64,000 nucleotides of DNA from Stratiolaelaps scimitus (Eukaryota > Arthropoda > Arachnida > Mesostigmata > Laelapidae), in NCBI GenBank assembly GCA_019614645.1, contig JABWDB010000004.1, positions 8,060,001-8,124,000 of the forward strand. Direction: 5' to 3'. A program made the translations under genes and the position numbers. The notes beneath the pieces are model-generated. The model saw nothing but the letters and a program-made list of their open reading frames with translations, was not told where the DNA came from and ran no database searches. Of the stretch, positions 1-13,400 are shown one piece after another; position 1 is the first letter of the stretch, and every line of letters begins with the position of its first letter.

Positions 1-419
1 AAAAAGCCTCCACGGTTCTGGAAAGTTGGCCGCGACGGCTTCGTGGAAGGCGAGCCAGCTGTTCTGATAAGTTAGTGCAGATTTGCTTAGTAAAGTGGGT
101 GTCGTAAACAGCAGACGTCGTCCCTATCTTGGCCTTAGGTTTCTCGGTGACTGTTATCTATCGGGACCAGCCGGCAGCGGGCCGAACGAACGAGCACCTA
201 CTTGAACACCTATTAACGCGAGCATGGACTCATTACAGAAAGCGTAGACCGAGAATCTCCAAGGGCTACAAAATAGGAACACGCCTCGTCAGCCTCTTCG
301 TTAGCCTGATAAGCGAAGCAAACAGCGTCCGCGAGCCGCGCAGGGAACTCGTCTAGAAGCCGGCGTTTCGGTACGCGCGCGCGCGCATTGCTGCAAGGAA
401 GAAAAGCTTGCGACGAACC

Positions 420-2065
420 ATGGATTTTGTTGCGGGCTGGGTTAGCGGTAAGTGCTAATCTTCGCTTCTATCACACACTCGGCAGTTAACGAAAATCATT
501 GAGTTAATGGAAGATAAACAAACGCACGTGTCGGAAGACGTCAATGATGTCAATGTCGTTCATTTAAGAACCACGACAAGCCCCAACCGTGTGACGCATC
601 GGTGATTTGATCGATCTCCTTGTTCCGCTTTGCTTGAATTGTGAACAGGTTGCGCCGGGCTCATCGTGGGGCACCCGTTCGACACCGTCAAGGTCCGACT
701 GCAGACACAGAATGCTGCAAAGCCAAAGTACCGGGGCACGATACACTGCTTTACAACCATCCTCAGAGCTGAGTCGGTAAGTGTCGCTTGCAAGGTATCA
801 CGTACATTTAGAAACTACATCAACTGTATGATGAATTGTCGTCAAAATCAACAATCGATATTTTCGTGTGTTAAATAGCTCAATAATTTCCTAATAATAG
901 GTTTGTTGTCTTGCGCAGGTGCCCGGTCTATTCCGGGGAATGGCATCCCCTATGGCTGGTATACCACTCGTGAACGCCGTCCTTTTCGGCGTCTATGGGA
1001 GCACTCGTAAACTCTTTGCTGACCAGGATGCTCTGTCCACCCATTTCTATGCTGGGATGCTAGCCGGTGCGTATGCACTGATGATTATGATGAATATTTA
1101 TGTGCACGTAATAGTCACGAGGTGCAGGAGCAGTCGAATTCGGATGAGGAGAATCCTAGCTGAGAATTCGTTTGGTTATTTCTATCAATGTCATTTGCCG
1201 AAGCGCACTTCCTGCTTGAACAAAGCCATGTTGAACGCGGTTCCTATATAAAGAAAAACTATAAAAAACATCCCTACATATACATATATATATATATATA
1301 TATATATTGCAGCGGAGCCCTTCAAGGGCGTATTACTAACGTTATATTGTATGTCGCTATCGTTTTCCAGGTGGCGTACAGAGTCTCATAACAAGTCCAA
1401 TGGAACTAGTGAAAACACGACTCCAGCTGCAGGACGAGAGCTCGAAGCCGATTCGAACCCTGCAGAAGTATCAGATGGCAAAACCACAGTATTCGGGCCC
1501 TCTCGATTGTACACGTCAGATTTTCGTCAACGAGGGCGGAATCCGCGGCTTGAGCAAGGGACTCGGCACGACACTGCTCCGAGACGCGCCCGCGTTGGGA
1601 GTCTACTTCACCAGCTACGAGTTCTTCTATCGTCTGGCCGCGAAAAATAACGGCGACCGAAGCCTCAGTACGGCCTCGATACTGATGGCCGGAGGTTGCG
1701 CCGGAGTAGTGTCCTGGATTCTCTGCTATCCGATCGATGTGGTCAAATCCCGAATTCAGGGTGTGTCCGAATCCGCCAGCTTTATCGGCACAACGCGCCG
1801 AATGTATCAGCAGGAAGGACTGCGTAGCTTCTTCCGCGGGGTCAATGCAGCGGTGATTCGGGCCTATCCGACGAACGCGGCCATATTCTTCACGGCAAAC
1901 CTGATCCATTCGCTCTACGAGAAGTACAATTCGAGTAAGGCAACGCTGATAGCGGTCGAGGAGCGTCTGGTTGAGAGTGTCCACCAACAGATGCATCAGC
2001 ACCATCTTGACTATCACTATCTTGCCGAACGGATGCATTTCCATACCATTCCGAACCATCTATAA
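420..2065 (+). CDS. SLC25 family mitochondrial carrier (SLC25A29/45/47-like)
   Basis: Four exons: 420-447, 649-776, 919-1066 and 1371-2065. All introns are GT-AG, phases agree, and the product is 332 residues. The three carrier signatures are visible: HPFDTVKVRLQ in repeat 1, SPMELVKTRLQLQ in repeat 2 and YPIDVVKSRIQ in repeat 3. The N-terminus (MDFVAGWVSG, then CAGLIVGHPFDTVK) and the phrase LFRGMASPMAG resemble the SLC25A29/45/47 group of inner-membrane carriers for basic amino acids or acylcarnitine. The exact substrate cannot be told from sequence. A C-terminal extension of about 50 residues, rich in His and Gln, follows the sixth transmembrane segment and is longer than usual. The first in-frame ATG next to the conserved N-terminus was taken as start. 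An AATAAA lies at 2792. Confidence 0.93.
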
Positions 2066-2791
2066 GTGGGTGGTTGTACCATTATTTGCACCTAGGTGAT
2101 ATGGGGGCCTAGGTTTCAAGTTCGGATTCGAAGCCCAAGAGCAGACAATCCCGAACGAGGGTCAGACAGGCACACAGCCAACCACACAGCTATTGTTGCA
2201 GGCCACGATGCGTCGAATGTTTAGCCGATTCGCGCTTGTCGTTCCATCGGCGATGCAGTGACAAACGCGAACATCTGACGACGCGAACACCGATGTGGGC
2301 CGAATTTCCTCTGCAAGCAAATCACTACAAAGGGGCACATTTTTCCGTGAAATCATTTCGATCTGACCGGGGACGGCCTTGTCTCGAAGGCTGAAATCTA
2401 CCAGTGTTGGGACGCATAAATGCTCCCCTAATTTATGAAGCAGAGCAGTATGAATACTTTCGTCTTTATTTATGCAAAAAAAAAACAAATTTTCATGGTA
2501 CATTTATTCTATTGGAATCTACAGTAGATGCATTTGGGAATCAAGAAATATATTTGCGCGCAATTAGCATCTTGTGTGTATGTGTGTATTTACTATTTGA
2601 TGTGTGTCGATATATATACATTCTATATCGTCTATATTGTGGTTGGGTTGTCGACGAACACATGGAGCCATAGCGGGAATATCCTCTTGGACTGCTGAGA
2701 GGAATTCAGAACGTCGTGTTGAAAATTGCCTATGTTCTCAACTAGTGTTGGATCTTGGGGACGTACAAAAAGTTCGTTGTACAAAAAATTA

Positions 2792-2797
2792 AATAAA
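2792..2797 (+). terminator. Candidate polyadenylation signal of the SLC25 gene
   Basis: An AATAAA hexamer lies about 730 bases past the carrier stop codon in AT-rich sequence, upstream of a long (TA)n run. It is the first good hexamer found downstream. The true cleavage site is not visible. Confidence 0.4.
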
Positions 2798-2883
2798 ATA
2801 TACATGCTTATCAGCTGCCAATTCAATATACAACATTTGAGAGATGCCATCCTTAATAGAAACCGATTATTTTGCATTCAAAT

Positions 2884-2886
<3 letters not shown>

Positions 2887-2919
<33 letters not shown>
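2887..2919. repeat. (TA)n microsatellite
   Basis: About 33 bases of uninterrupted TA dinucleotides downstream of the carrier gene, one of many such tracts in the window. Confidence 0.9.
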
Positions 2920-2922
<3 letters not shown>

Positions 2923-3187
2923 GACCTCATAATTTTATATTACTGAATATTGCGATCAAATGATAGCCTAGTCTAACTGAGACGGGTTTATATTAAGCGT
3001 ATATGACAATGGGAGATATTAAGTTCTACATGAAGCCACGATGGGTGAAAGGATTCCATTTGAATGCCATACAAACCAATCCATAGTTATACTTAACAGC
3101 TTCTGTGAACCTTCGTTCGAACTTTTCTCAGATGTTCAGCGAAGACAAGGTAAGACCCACCGCGGGCAAGAGGGGTATTTTGCCATC

Positions 3188-3310
3188 ATGAGTAATGCGC
3201 TATCTAAATTATTCGTCTTGCTATCAGTTTTAGTTGCCAGTGACTGTCGCGCGAGCGACAACGACAACAGCAGCAGAGTAGTAAGAACAGCATTAAGGCA
3301 AAATCGCTGA
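3188..3310 (+). CDS. Possible small secreted peptide or first exon
   Basis: An ATG opens a 40-residue frame that starts MSNALSKLFVLLSVLVAS, a good hydrophobic signal-peptide shape, followed by an Asp/Asn/Ser-rich then Arg-rich tail. A GTAAGA sits inside the frame at about 3280, so this could be a first exon spliced onward, or a short secreted peptide ending at 3310. No family is recognised. It lies just upstream of another secreted-protein gene on the same strand. Confidence is low because a short frame with a hydrophobic start can arise by chance. Confidence 0.25.
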   Translation: MSNALSKLFVLLSVLVASDCRASDNDNSSRVVRTALRQNR

Positions 3311-3468
3311 GCAGAGGTAAATCTGTTCACGAATCAAACATTTTACATTCGTTATTTGGGCATTGCCAGGGCCTCTATGACGTAAAGTGTGCTGTTTACC
3401 CCGACAAATCATTGTTCATCAACAATCGTAAGGGCAACATGGCCAGCCGGGCTTGCTCTTGAGCCTCA

Positions 3469-3476
3469 TATATAAA
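3469..3476 (+). promoter_or_regulatory. TATA box of the Pro-Val repeat protein gene
   Basis: TATATAAA lies about 195 bases upstream of the ATG at 3668. Transcription would then start near 3500, giving a 5' UTR of about 160 bases. A strong TATA box is common in highly expressed arthropod cuticle and secreted-protein genes. Confidence 0.6.
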
Positions 3477-3667
3477 CCGAGAAGAGAGAACTTGGCCAGT
3501 TTAATGAGCACGCCCAAAACGACAGGACGTCACCGCCCATATCCATTGAGGCTGTTCATTGATTAACTGGATAACCAGGCAGTGTTTTGTGGAGAGTGGA
3601 GGTGTTGAGTGCCTGAGTGTCCTGTCCTCTGCTGATATTGTATGGTATTCGATATCGGCTCGAAGCA

Positions 3668-4294
3668 ATGCGTCACCGACGAACAGCGATAATTACCTCG
3701 CTATTATGGTGTGCACTCGTAGCTTCACGAGCTTATGCCGACGGCGCACCCGGCTATGGGGGAGGATATCACGCCTATGTGAAGGCCGTGACAAAAATTG
3801 TCACGAAAGCAATACCTCTTCCATATGCCGTGCCTGTCCCTCATCCATACCCCGTTCACAGGGTCGTCCATTTGCCCCAGACAATCCCAGTGCCGCAACC
3901 TTACCCAGTTCCGTATAAGGTGCCTATTATCAAGAGGATCCCAAAGGTGATCCACGTGCCGAAGACATACCCCGTGCCGAGACACTATCCTGTTCCACAT
4001 CCCGTGCCGGTACCAGTTCCCGTTCCGATCTACCAAGATGATCCATATCCTGTGTACAAACATGTGCCAATTCCGGTGACCAAACCAGTTCCTGTGCCGT
4101 ACAAGGTTCCCGTACCGGTTCCAGTGCCTGTGCATAAGCATGTCCCGGTTCCACACCCCGTCGAAGTGCCGGTTAAGGTGCCCATTTTTAAAGAAGTCAT
4201 TGTGAAGAAGCCGGTGGTTATCACACAGCCGGTGTTTGTTAAGGGACACCATCATTACCATGGCGGATTTTCGGGCTTTGGCCATGGCTGGTAG
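3668..4294 (+). CDS. Secreted Pro-Val repeat protein, cuticle or extracellular matrix type
   Basis: A 208-residue protein starting MRHRRTAIITSLLWCAL, with a signal peptide probably cleaved near ASRAYA-DG. After a short Gly/Tyr stretch the rest is built of degenerate Pro-Val units such as PVPVP, PYPV, PVPYKVP and HVPVPHPV, with spaced Tyr, Lys and His. It ends in a His/Gly-rich tail (GHHHYHGG, GFGHGW). Such VPVP/YPVP arrays occur in arthropod cuticle-associated and glue-like secreted proteins, where Tyr and Lys can be cross-linked, so a structural extracellular role is likely. The ATG at 3668 was chosen because it places the signal peptide at the N-terminus. No intron is needed in the coding part. 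A TATA box lies upstream and AATAAA at 4483. Confidence 0.88.
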   Translation: MRHRRTAIITSLLWCALVASRAYADGAPGYGGGYHAYVKAVTKIVTKAIPLPYAVPVPHPYPVHRVVHLPQTIPVPQPYPVPYKVPIIKRIPKVIHVPKTYPVPRHYPVPHPVPVPVPVPIYQDDPYPVYKHVPIPVTKPVPVPYKVPVPVPVPVHKHVPVPHPVEVPVKVPIFKEVIVKKPVVITQPVFVKGHHHYHGGFSGFGHGW

Positions 4295-7200
4295 TGTGAG
4301 CAATTGGACGCTGGTCCACACCAGCAGCTGGATCCCATCTCAGCGTTGTATGGTGACGGTGCGCAGGACGTTGTGGGGAAAACGATAGCATACGCTCGTC
4401 GACCTGCGGATCGCTGAACGAGTGCGTTAATGTGCGCAGTTAGCCGGCTGTGCAGAATTATTGAGAGGACGACTTCTACAATAATAAAATCGAATGGTTA
4501 AATGATCGCAAGGCGAATGGTGTCGTTTCTGAAGGTCCACAAAGCGTACAGGTACACGATTTCTGTCAGGTCGGCCACCAAGCGTGTTGTATATGGCTTG
4601 CCGGTAAACGGAGTCATTATATATCATACTTTGATCAATTTGAATTATAGATTACGCATGCGCTAATAGAGGACAACGACTTTCGACAAGTGAAGAGGTA
4701 GAATCTTATCTTCTTTTTTTATGAATTTGAATAGCGATTGGATACAGCTAAGTTACATCAATAATGAGCCGTTTTCGACCGAGGCAACTGAGTACTAGAC
4801 ATTGACGAAACTAGCCTATTTAGTGTCGGGCAAACACTAGGAATTCACTCGTTAGGGGGCTTCCATTGCAGCAACTGTTCCACTTGAATGAAATGGAACA
4901 ATTTTGCAATCAAATGTGTAGACCTGTATTGGGAGGTGTTATCGCTTACTAACAGCGGAAATGGTTGTTCGGATTATCATAACGTTGCTATTAACTGTTT
5001 GCGGATTGTTTACCTCTCCTGTAACAACGCGCCCGCATTGCGCTACCAGCCAAGATACGTTGAAAAACATGTTTACCTAGCACACAAGGCACCGTCAGTA
5101 TTTCGTTCGATATGGCTTCCTTTGAAGTAAGAAACGGCATCGAAATGAGTAGTGAAAAACGACATAATTGTTGTATGAATTCTGCTGCGATAACGTTACC
5201 GCGTAAAACGTTTCGAAATGCCACCCGCGCGTAAGGTAAGGGGCCATGGCTCGAGAGAGAGACAGAGTTCAGCAGATATTTATTAAGGGGAAATTTCAAT
5301 CTGGAAAACACACGAGAGTCTGGAAGGACGCTGGCAATTATCATTCGAGAACTCGCGAATGTTGGTGCGGTATTCGGGGACTCATCCACTTGGACCTTCT
5401 GAAACTGGAAAAGAAGATCAATTTGACGAGAATCTTAAGGCAATAATATAGCTGTAAATATAATACTGATCCCCCTCGGTTTTAGTAAAGTATTTTGGTG
5501 GATATGTGCGAAAATTTGGAAGATTCGATGGTTTCTAATGCTGTATGCGTCGGCAGTAGCCTTTGGCTCCTGGAAGAAAACCCTAACCTAATGAAATAAA
5601 TGTCACCCGCTAAAAGATACCCTTCATAGCGAAGTACAATCACCCAATTGACACTGTTAAGAGAAAACGGAGGGAGAATGTCGATAAACGACGAAAACAG
5701 TGAAATTAGTAGTGATATGTTTTTATAAAATTGAACCATTTAAACAAAGGGAAAGTATTCGAATCAAGCGAAAAGTAATTTAAAAAATGACCCCCACGAG
5801 GTTTTTCGGGCCCCCCGAAATCGTAAACTCGCAATACCTCGAAAATCTCAAAAACGATCAACTTTAGGTATTGCAAAATCGTTGTCACAATATCGAAACG
5901 TATCGTTCATGGAAGAACAGTCTATTAATGTTATACGTAGCTACAACGATACTAAACATGAATAACCACCCTCCTCGAAACCAGACCACCTCAATTCAGC
6001 CCCCAAACGAAACGCGGGTCACTATCAGACAAATGGACACCACCAGCAGGAATAACGTATCTAATCTGTATTATATTTGGTAGAAAACAATTCAACTCTT
6101 TCGTGACTAGTACGCTGGAACACGGTTGACAAGACGCTGGAAATTGCTTCGCTGATTGAGATACGCCAGATTATTCTCCTATGCACGTGTAACCCGAAGG
6201 TATATAAGATCTCCACACATTTCCGAACAAGCGAATAGCTCACACGTGTGGACGTGAGCTTTACGTTGAGCAGAAAACAACTCACCCAATTTACATTGAA
6301 AACTGTATAAATATTTATTGTCTAATAAAATACAACTGTATGAGTATACAAAATACAACAATATTTGCGTTCCACCAGGTCGTTTCGTGTTCTATATGTA
6401 CATAGCTATTTTTTTTTCATCAGTAGAGATTAATCACTTTCATAACTAACTCTGCCACGCTGGCCATCTATGACCGATTCCACCGCGTACAAAGAGAGTT
6501 TGACCATACGTCGTGTAACTAGATGTCGTGTAACATACACATCACATGCATATCGATAATACATGTATAATATTTTGTATAAGAATCCGCTACATTCAGT
6601 TTAGTCTTGTATTTATAATAATCATAAATTAAATTATCATTATAAATATATATATATATTAATTATGCAATGCGTATATGATCCTGGCCACAGTCACAGC
6701 TATATCACGTGAATTGTGAAGTGGCAGTTCAGCCATAATGAGTCGTCATATATATATATATATATGGGGTTGCACAAATAGGCCTAGAGTAGGTCTACGA
6801 GTTTCCTGTAAATCTGCTATTTTTTTTGTATTCTAGACTCAACTCTTACTCTAGCTTACTTCGAGACCCAATACCCCTGTACAGGTAGATTTACGGAGAG
6901 CTCACAAGACAAATTATTTAATCCCATTACGAGTTTTAGAGTATTGCCTTTCTAAAAAGTAACGCACCTTATATATATATATATGTTTTTTTTCCTCAAT
7001 AGGGAATATCTTTCTCTCGCTCTCTCTAGCATTTCATTACAATAGTAAGTGAACATCCTGTGTAAAAACCACCTGCGTATGATGATGGGTGAAATCGCAG
7101 GATTTAAAGCACTTTGCCTTATCCACTCTATTCACTTAATAACATCTATTTGTATATATAAATAACGACTCGCTGGCTTAATGAAAGATGTACATTGTGT

Positions 7201-7406
7201 TGATTTCTATGGAGCTCAGTTTAGCTGCGTTACTGTTTGAACACAGCTTGATACGCAGCGGAAGTGAGCTCAATTGCGTTGCTACTATTTGAAAGCTTTA
7301 ATTAAAAAATACTATTTTTAGCAGATGCCACTATTATTTCATGGTGTGTTTGTTCGATTCGATTTGACGATAAGTCGACGCCGAGATTGAACCAGCGCCG
7401 ACATCA
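4295..7406. other. Gene-poor spacer between convergent genes
   Basis: AT-rich sequence between the Pro-Val gene (+) and the 3' end of the CUB-like gene (-). It must hold the 3' UTRs of both. It has short TA runs near 6648-6658, 6748-6765 and 6971-6984 and a TCTC run near 7012. I see no exon with splice sites or family resemblance. Confidence 0.5.
4483..4488 (+). terminator. Polyadenylation signal of the Pro-Val repeat gene
   Basis: AATAAA about 190 bases after the stop codon, the first such hexamer downstream. Confidence 0.55.
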
Positions 7407-10400
7407 TCAAAGGTGGTATTGAACATCGATTCCACGCTGTCCTGATGATGTGATCATGTAGAGCACGAGTGGACCGAATACTTTATCTGAAAAGAAAGCG
7501 TTTGGAAAGTCGAAATAGTCAAAATAAGTTCAAGTCATGAAATATGCGTTATTATTATGCTGTCAGCAACGTTTATGCTCAAGATAATTTTCTCGATACA
7601 CGCACAGCTGATGATACTATTTCCTTTAAAAAGCGATTATACTAATAGTAACGTCAATTTTCCGGGCTGAGCCACAGCCAACGTTTAACGTCCACGGTAC
7701 AACCACGTTCGGCACAAGGCTTCATAGACCCGATGGCACGAAGGATACGGAACTGAACAAACCCCCATTGCAACTGGAATCTCAGTTGCCGATCATTGGT
7801 ACACGTGAGCCTAGCAATGATAATAATAATAATTATAATTAATCACATATAATTCTAATCATGATACGCGTAACACCTATTCATCTACTAGGAATAGGTG
7901 GGTTGTCATTCTTCCTCTAAATGAATTCTGTATGAACTCAATCGCTCTCACACGAAATAACCCTATATAACTGCGATGAGAACAATTCGCTGAACCTGTA
8001 GATCTGTAACATTATGGTATCTAATAATGCTACGCTTAAGTGGCTGCTTTGCGGCAACCACGTTGAGAAACAAGACCCGAATGTGCGATGCAAGACCCGA
8101 GTGTGCGATGTCCGGCCTAGCTCGGAAAAGACCCTTCGCGAACGACGCTACACAACGACGAAGTACGTGGATATGTTATAGATACATATGAGGGTATGCT
8201 ACTATTTTGATTATTTCACAATGAGACAAATTCAATAGTCCCCCACTGCATTCGTTTATGTCCCATTATTTCATCATGGGTTCGCATCGGTTAGCGGTTA
8301 CGTGTCTCGCTTTTGCCCGCTTCAGTTGCACATTGGCGAAGATATTATCGATAAACAGCTGATATCAAATGAGATTCGTCTTTTTGATTAATTGTTGATT
8401 CAGTGCGATATGATGTATTGCGTCATTACGTTCGAAGGGCTGAGATTTCAGTAGAATCCTATTCAGCGTTAGCTAGCGGCTGAATGGCTCAGTGCGATTT
8501 GTTAGACAGGCTGCGTAGCAGCCTGTTGGTTGCTCAATTGCTGTCAAACGCAGCAGTAAAAGGCGAATTAGCATAGCGAACATGGGACCACTGCGGACGC
8601 GCGCAGTGACGGAATCATCATATTTAAAATAATAATGATAATTATTATAACACGAATAGCACGCTTTAGTCAGAGTTATAGTAAAGCAAATAGATAGGCC
8701 CTTGGAGTGAGAGTGCTCTCGAGACGGAAACAGTTCTATCATTCATACAACGTGCCCTACGTGGAGGATGTGCATTTGAGTAGAAGATTTCGCTTGTATA
8801 ATGTTTGTACGATCAATAACGTTTAACGACATTGTGGTTCCCAACAGCCATCTGCAGTCGAGTTGTACACGGTGCCGTTTTTCGTAAATGTGGCTTTCTG
8901 TGCGTGAACGCGAGATAGAGCCAGCGGGTTACTTACATGTGAGTCGGACCGCGTCATGGGGGCACACCTTGGTCGGGATCTCTTCGCCGTTCAGGGACAT
9001 ACCGGCTGGAACCTGGTTCGGTATGGGCACAGTGTAAAATAGACTCTCGTTAACACTTGAACAGAAAAACAACTCACCGGTATTCGATGCGGTTTCTGCT
9101 ATTCCATCATGAATTAGCTAAATTCAGCCAACTACTACAAATCGCGCCACAGGCGGCCCATGGGGCAAAATTCCCACTTCTGCCGCGGTCACTGGTACTA
9201 GAACTCTCAGCCAACATTCAACGTTCACGATACTGCTTTCGGTATCGCTTCAAAAGACGGACCCTTACATGTCTGCCCCCGCTGACCCTGCTGCAGGATG
9301 CTAGCTTTGCGATTGTTGCTTTATAAGACAAGGTATTAATTTGTGGAAAGCCCTTAGCTGAGCGTAGGATGCATCATGCATCATGGAGAAGTCATAATTT
9401 GAAATTGGGCTCGTACTGCAAAAAAAAAAACTAAACAAAAAACAAAATGAAAATGGCGGAGAAATGGCGAAGAAGATGACATGAAAATGACTTGTTCAAT
9501 CCGATGTAACGTTGTAAATCGAACGGCATCGACAGCAGGTTCAGCATAGCTCACCTGCATGAAGCTGGTACAGGTCTTGAGATTTTTGTCGGCCAGCGTT
9601 CGGAGGCTGATAAGGTTGGCCGTAGGCCTCGGCGCTCGTAGACAGACCGCATAAGGAGTGGGGTCTGCAGACGCGACGCTTAGGGAACGAACTCGACCAG
9701 ACGGGACCAGATTGTACTGCGTACAGCCGTCAGGTGCTGTCATGAACATGTAATCAATGAACAAACACATAATGAAAGTATGTCTCAATTGTAATGTCGT
9801 CATTATTAGTCACCGAGTATCTAGACAACGATAAACACATTACTTGCAACACGATGTATTCGACTGACATTTTGAACACCCTGCATTATCAACAGTTGTT
9901 ACACAGCATACGTTTCGTACAAAATTACGTTTATAGGTATAGAAAAATACTATATTATCGTTGCTTCGTTTGTCAGCATGTTCGAGAATCAGCATGTGAG
10001 CGCTTACCGAGTGCGGGTGAAAAACAGTAGATATTCTGTAGTCCAATCTTCCATGACGTCGGCACAGGGGGTCCAGACACGATGAGCTCAAGACGGGCGG
10101 GAAGGACAACCGCGGTTGCCACGTTTATAATCACTTGAAATTATGCAAGGGTCGACAACCGTGAGAGAAATTTCTCATTTTTCGCAATGTCTTCTCAAGA
10201 AGCTCTACAGACTCTCCATTTAGCGCGATTAGGAAGCCCTCGATTTGAGGTGAATCACAGCCGCGCTTGATAGTTCCGTAGGGAAAACGTGTACGGGCAA
10301 TTATAGTCGTTGTCCATTTCAATGGTGAATTATAATTGTATAATTTTATAATTGTATTATTTACATCTCCGGTTGCTCCGTAAACATATTTATCACCTAA

Positions 10401-13400
10401 GACATCGGCCGCAGTTTGTATACGGAACAGTAAATAACAGATGCTCATGTTACTAATTTGACCTTCCCTCGAAACGACCCTGCTCCAATTGAGTTCATGT
10501 CTGCTTAGGTTCATAGTGTTAAATCTGGTTCAAGTAAATAACGCCTCAAGAATAATTTATGTGAATCCTTATGAGGCCTCCATTAAATGGACGATTCAGT
10601 GCTCTCCGCCGATATTGCGCCCATAGCAAGCGCTACCTTTGTACGTCTCTTCAGAAAGGCGACAAACTTCGCCAGAACATATGTGAAGCACCAGAACACA
10701 CTCGAAGGGAGGACACGTTTCTTAGTGTTCCCGCGATGCTGATTTACTAATGAGTCGAGACACAAAAAAAAGAAAAGAATACTCTCCTTCATTGTTTAGG
10801 CGATATCGGACGGAACTTACAGTGCTGGCCTGAGTTGTTTCCGGTAAGCAGAGGCGCCATAACCACTCCATTGAGTTTAACCTTGAACACTTTCGAGAGC
10901 GGCAGGTTAAGAAGCTCGAAATCCAGTCGTATTTGACAGACCTCACGAGGAACCATTATATCGACGGACCAGTGAGGCTGTTTACTAGGTGACGGATAAT
11001 CAGGATTTGAAAGGAGAACCTCTCCCGCGCTCGCGGTTCCATCCATGTCTTCTGTTTCGTCGAGATCAGGGGACAGTTGGAGTCCACTCGATGGTGGTGC
11101 CCTCTTCGATGGGGACTTCACGGTTGATCTAGATTTGCTGGTACTGAACGCATCTGTAACCGACACCAAAGCGTTACTCAAATTTTGCGTTTCGAAAAAG
11201 GCGAACAACACAGTGTTTCCTTAAGCATAACTGTGATAGCTGGCATCCATTGTCATTTTCGCATCAAGTGTTAAATTTGAAATTTAAATTAAACATTTCG
11301 GAGTCGAAAACTACACGAACGGAGCCAGCAACAGTAAAAATGATACGAAGTTATTAAAGGCCGTAGACAAACGGCTAAGTGTTATACTTACGCACACAGC
11401 AGACCCCGAAGCCGTCAGAGCATGTACCCTCCCTGAGAACAGCTGGACCTTCGCACTCCGGATAACTCACGCATTTTCCTAAGCGGCCTTTCGATGAAGT
11501 GCATTCGGATTCAGCAAAGCTCAGCTTCGGAAACATCGGTGACAGCGCACGGAAGAACTGCTCGGGACTCATTTCTAAATTCATTAATTATGTCGCAACA
11601 TGAGTAACTATTTTACAGCCCCTCCCTCGCCGGGCCTGCTGGGCACCTAACCTGAACTTCAACATTTACCACGGGCGTTTTTCAATCTAACTATCTTTAT
11701 CACAGTACCTTCTTGGGCTATCAGATACATCTGTGGTAACCTCGATAACAACCTCTCAGAGGGCAACCTAATGCTAAAATGGAAAATACAGCATTACTGC
11801 TACTAAAAGTACGTCACATTACAGAAGTGATAATCATTTTTTTTACGTTCTCGCGGACACCGCAGGTTCATCGTTTGTTGCAACAGGGCCTTGGTTTAGT
11901 ATAGAACCCAGGCGACCGCTCACGAACTCTGTCATTGCTAGTTAACTTGAATGACAAGAGTTCTAATGAGAGTTTTTTTTTAAGAAGTTGACAAGCCCCC
12001 AAAGTTACCAAAGCATAATTGGCTCTATTTTTTTGTGTTTGGACAAACAAAACCATAATTCCAAAATGCCTTCCAGTGGCCGTACCCGAAATATATACGA
12101 AAGTGCCTTTCTTTTTGATAGACTCAAACGCTAAGCAATGTGACGCCTTGTTATTTTCTTTCTTCCATAATGTAACCGTATGATTGAGCCATTTCATTTC
12201 GCATGTCAGTGTTGTAATCCGTAGAAGGAGCACTAACATTCATCGCAAAATAGCGTCCCAGACGTAGACTTCAATGCTGAAATAGACTCACACATTTTTG
12301 CCATTCGTAAGTTTTGTACAATTCGAGGATACCTCAGGTGAATGGAGTTATTGATTCAGATTGGCCAGCAGTTTGCAGAAAAAAAAATACTGCACACAGG
12401 TCGACAGGCGATAACAGTGCGTTTGATCATAAAACTGATTCGACCATATTATCATATTAAGCTCTATGAGGCTGACATTAGCAGAATTCGCAACAAAGCG
12501 TTAGGCTTAAGGGAATACTCATAGCTCATGTTTGAGATCATGGCGAACTTTGCTTGCAAGATCATGGCTTCTGCCATCTGCCAGTTCATCCGTCGTTTGT
12601 AGCACGAACAACAAGGAAATCAGTATAACCGCCTATATTTTTAAAATCTGTCTCGTTCACCGGGCCACTGGCACCAGGTGGCAACGAGTGGCGATAACTC
12701 CACGGAAGAAGACAACACAAAACTAACGAAAATTTCACTCTAACTCTAACGTGAGTAAGCAATTTACGGAACACAAATATATTCAATAGCGCATGAACAT
12801 CGTGGTGCTCCGCGGTCTTCCCTGTAAATTTCTATTAGCGTCGAACAAGGCGGCAGGACATCCGCAGAGAACAGATTCAAGAAAGCCGCATATGAACAGA
12901 CAAAATATATTCACACACGAAAACGTGGTGAGTTCTTTCTCAAAACCATCACCACTACCACCACCCCCTCTCGCAAGCGAAACGAGAGAGAGAGAGAAAT
13001 AGGGAGGAATAGGCCGTAGGAATAGCCACAGTCACGAATTAATGCGGCTGATGACTTCCTCTTAAATCAGTAACGTGAGACAAATTTTTGAGAGGATTTC
13101 TATTTTAGAATGGCATGTCATGCTAGACGGCTAGCCCATTTAGTCGTTGCGTATTGCCAACGACGACTCCGCTGGGGGGCGGTTAACGTAGCCAAAGTAG
13201 AGGGAAGAGAGGCGATGAAAGGTATAATACTAGGCCAGTGTGGTAGAGCAAAATATAATAATAATAATAATAATAATTATAATAATTAATATAATTAATA
13301 TAATTACTACTACTTCAAATATCGACTATCTTATATTCGCGATACGAGATGCCGAACCTGATGATGAAATGAAATAGGTGCGTCATATGAATGTAATAAT

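Larger units (their letters stand above)
2066..3187. other. Spacer between the carrier and Pro-Val protein genes
   Basis: This holds the 3' UTR of the carrier gene, a (TA)n tract at about 2887-2919 and otherwise AT-rich sequence. I see no convincing exon. Confidence 0.5.

Noticed and set aside
3725..4321. 198-residue minus-strand frame rich in His, Asn and Trp
   Set aside because: It is the mirror of the Pro-Val codon repeats and has no signal peptide or family match.
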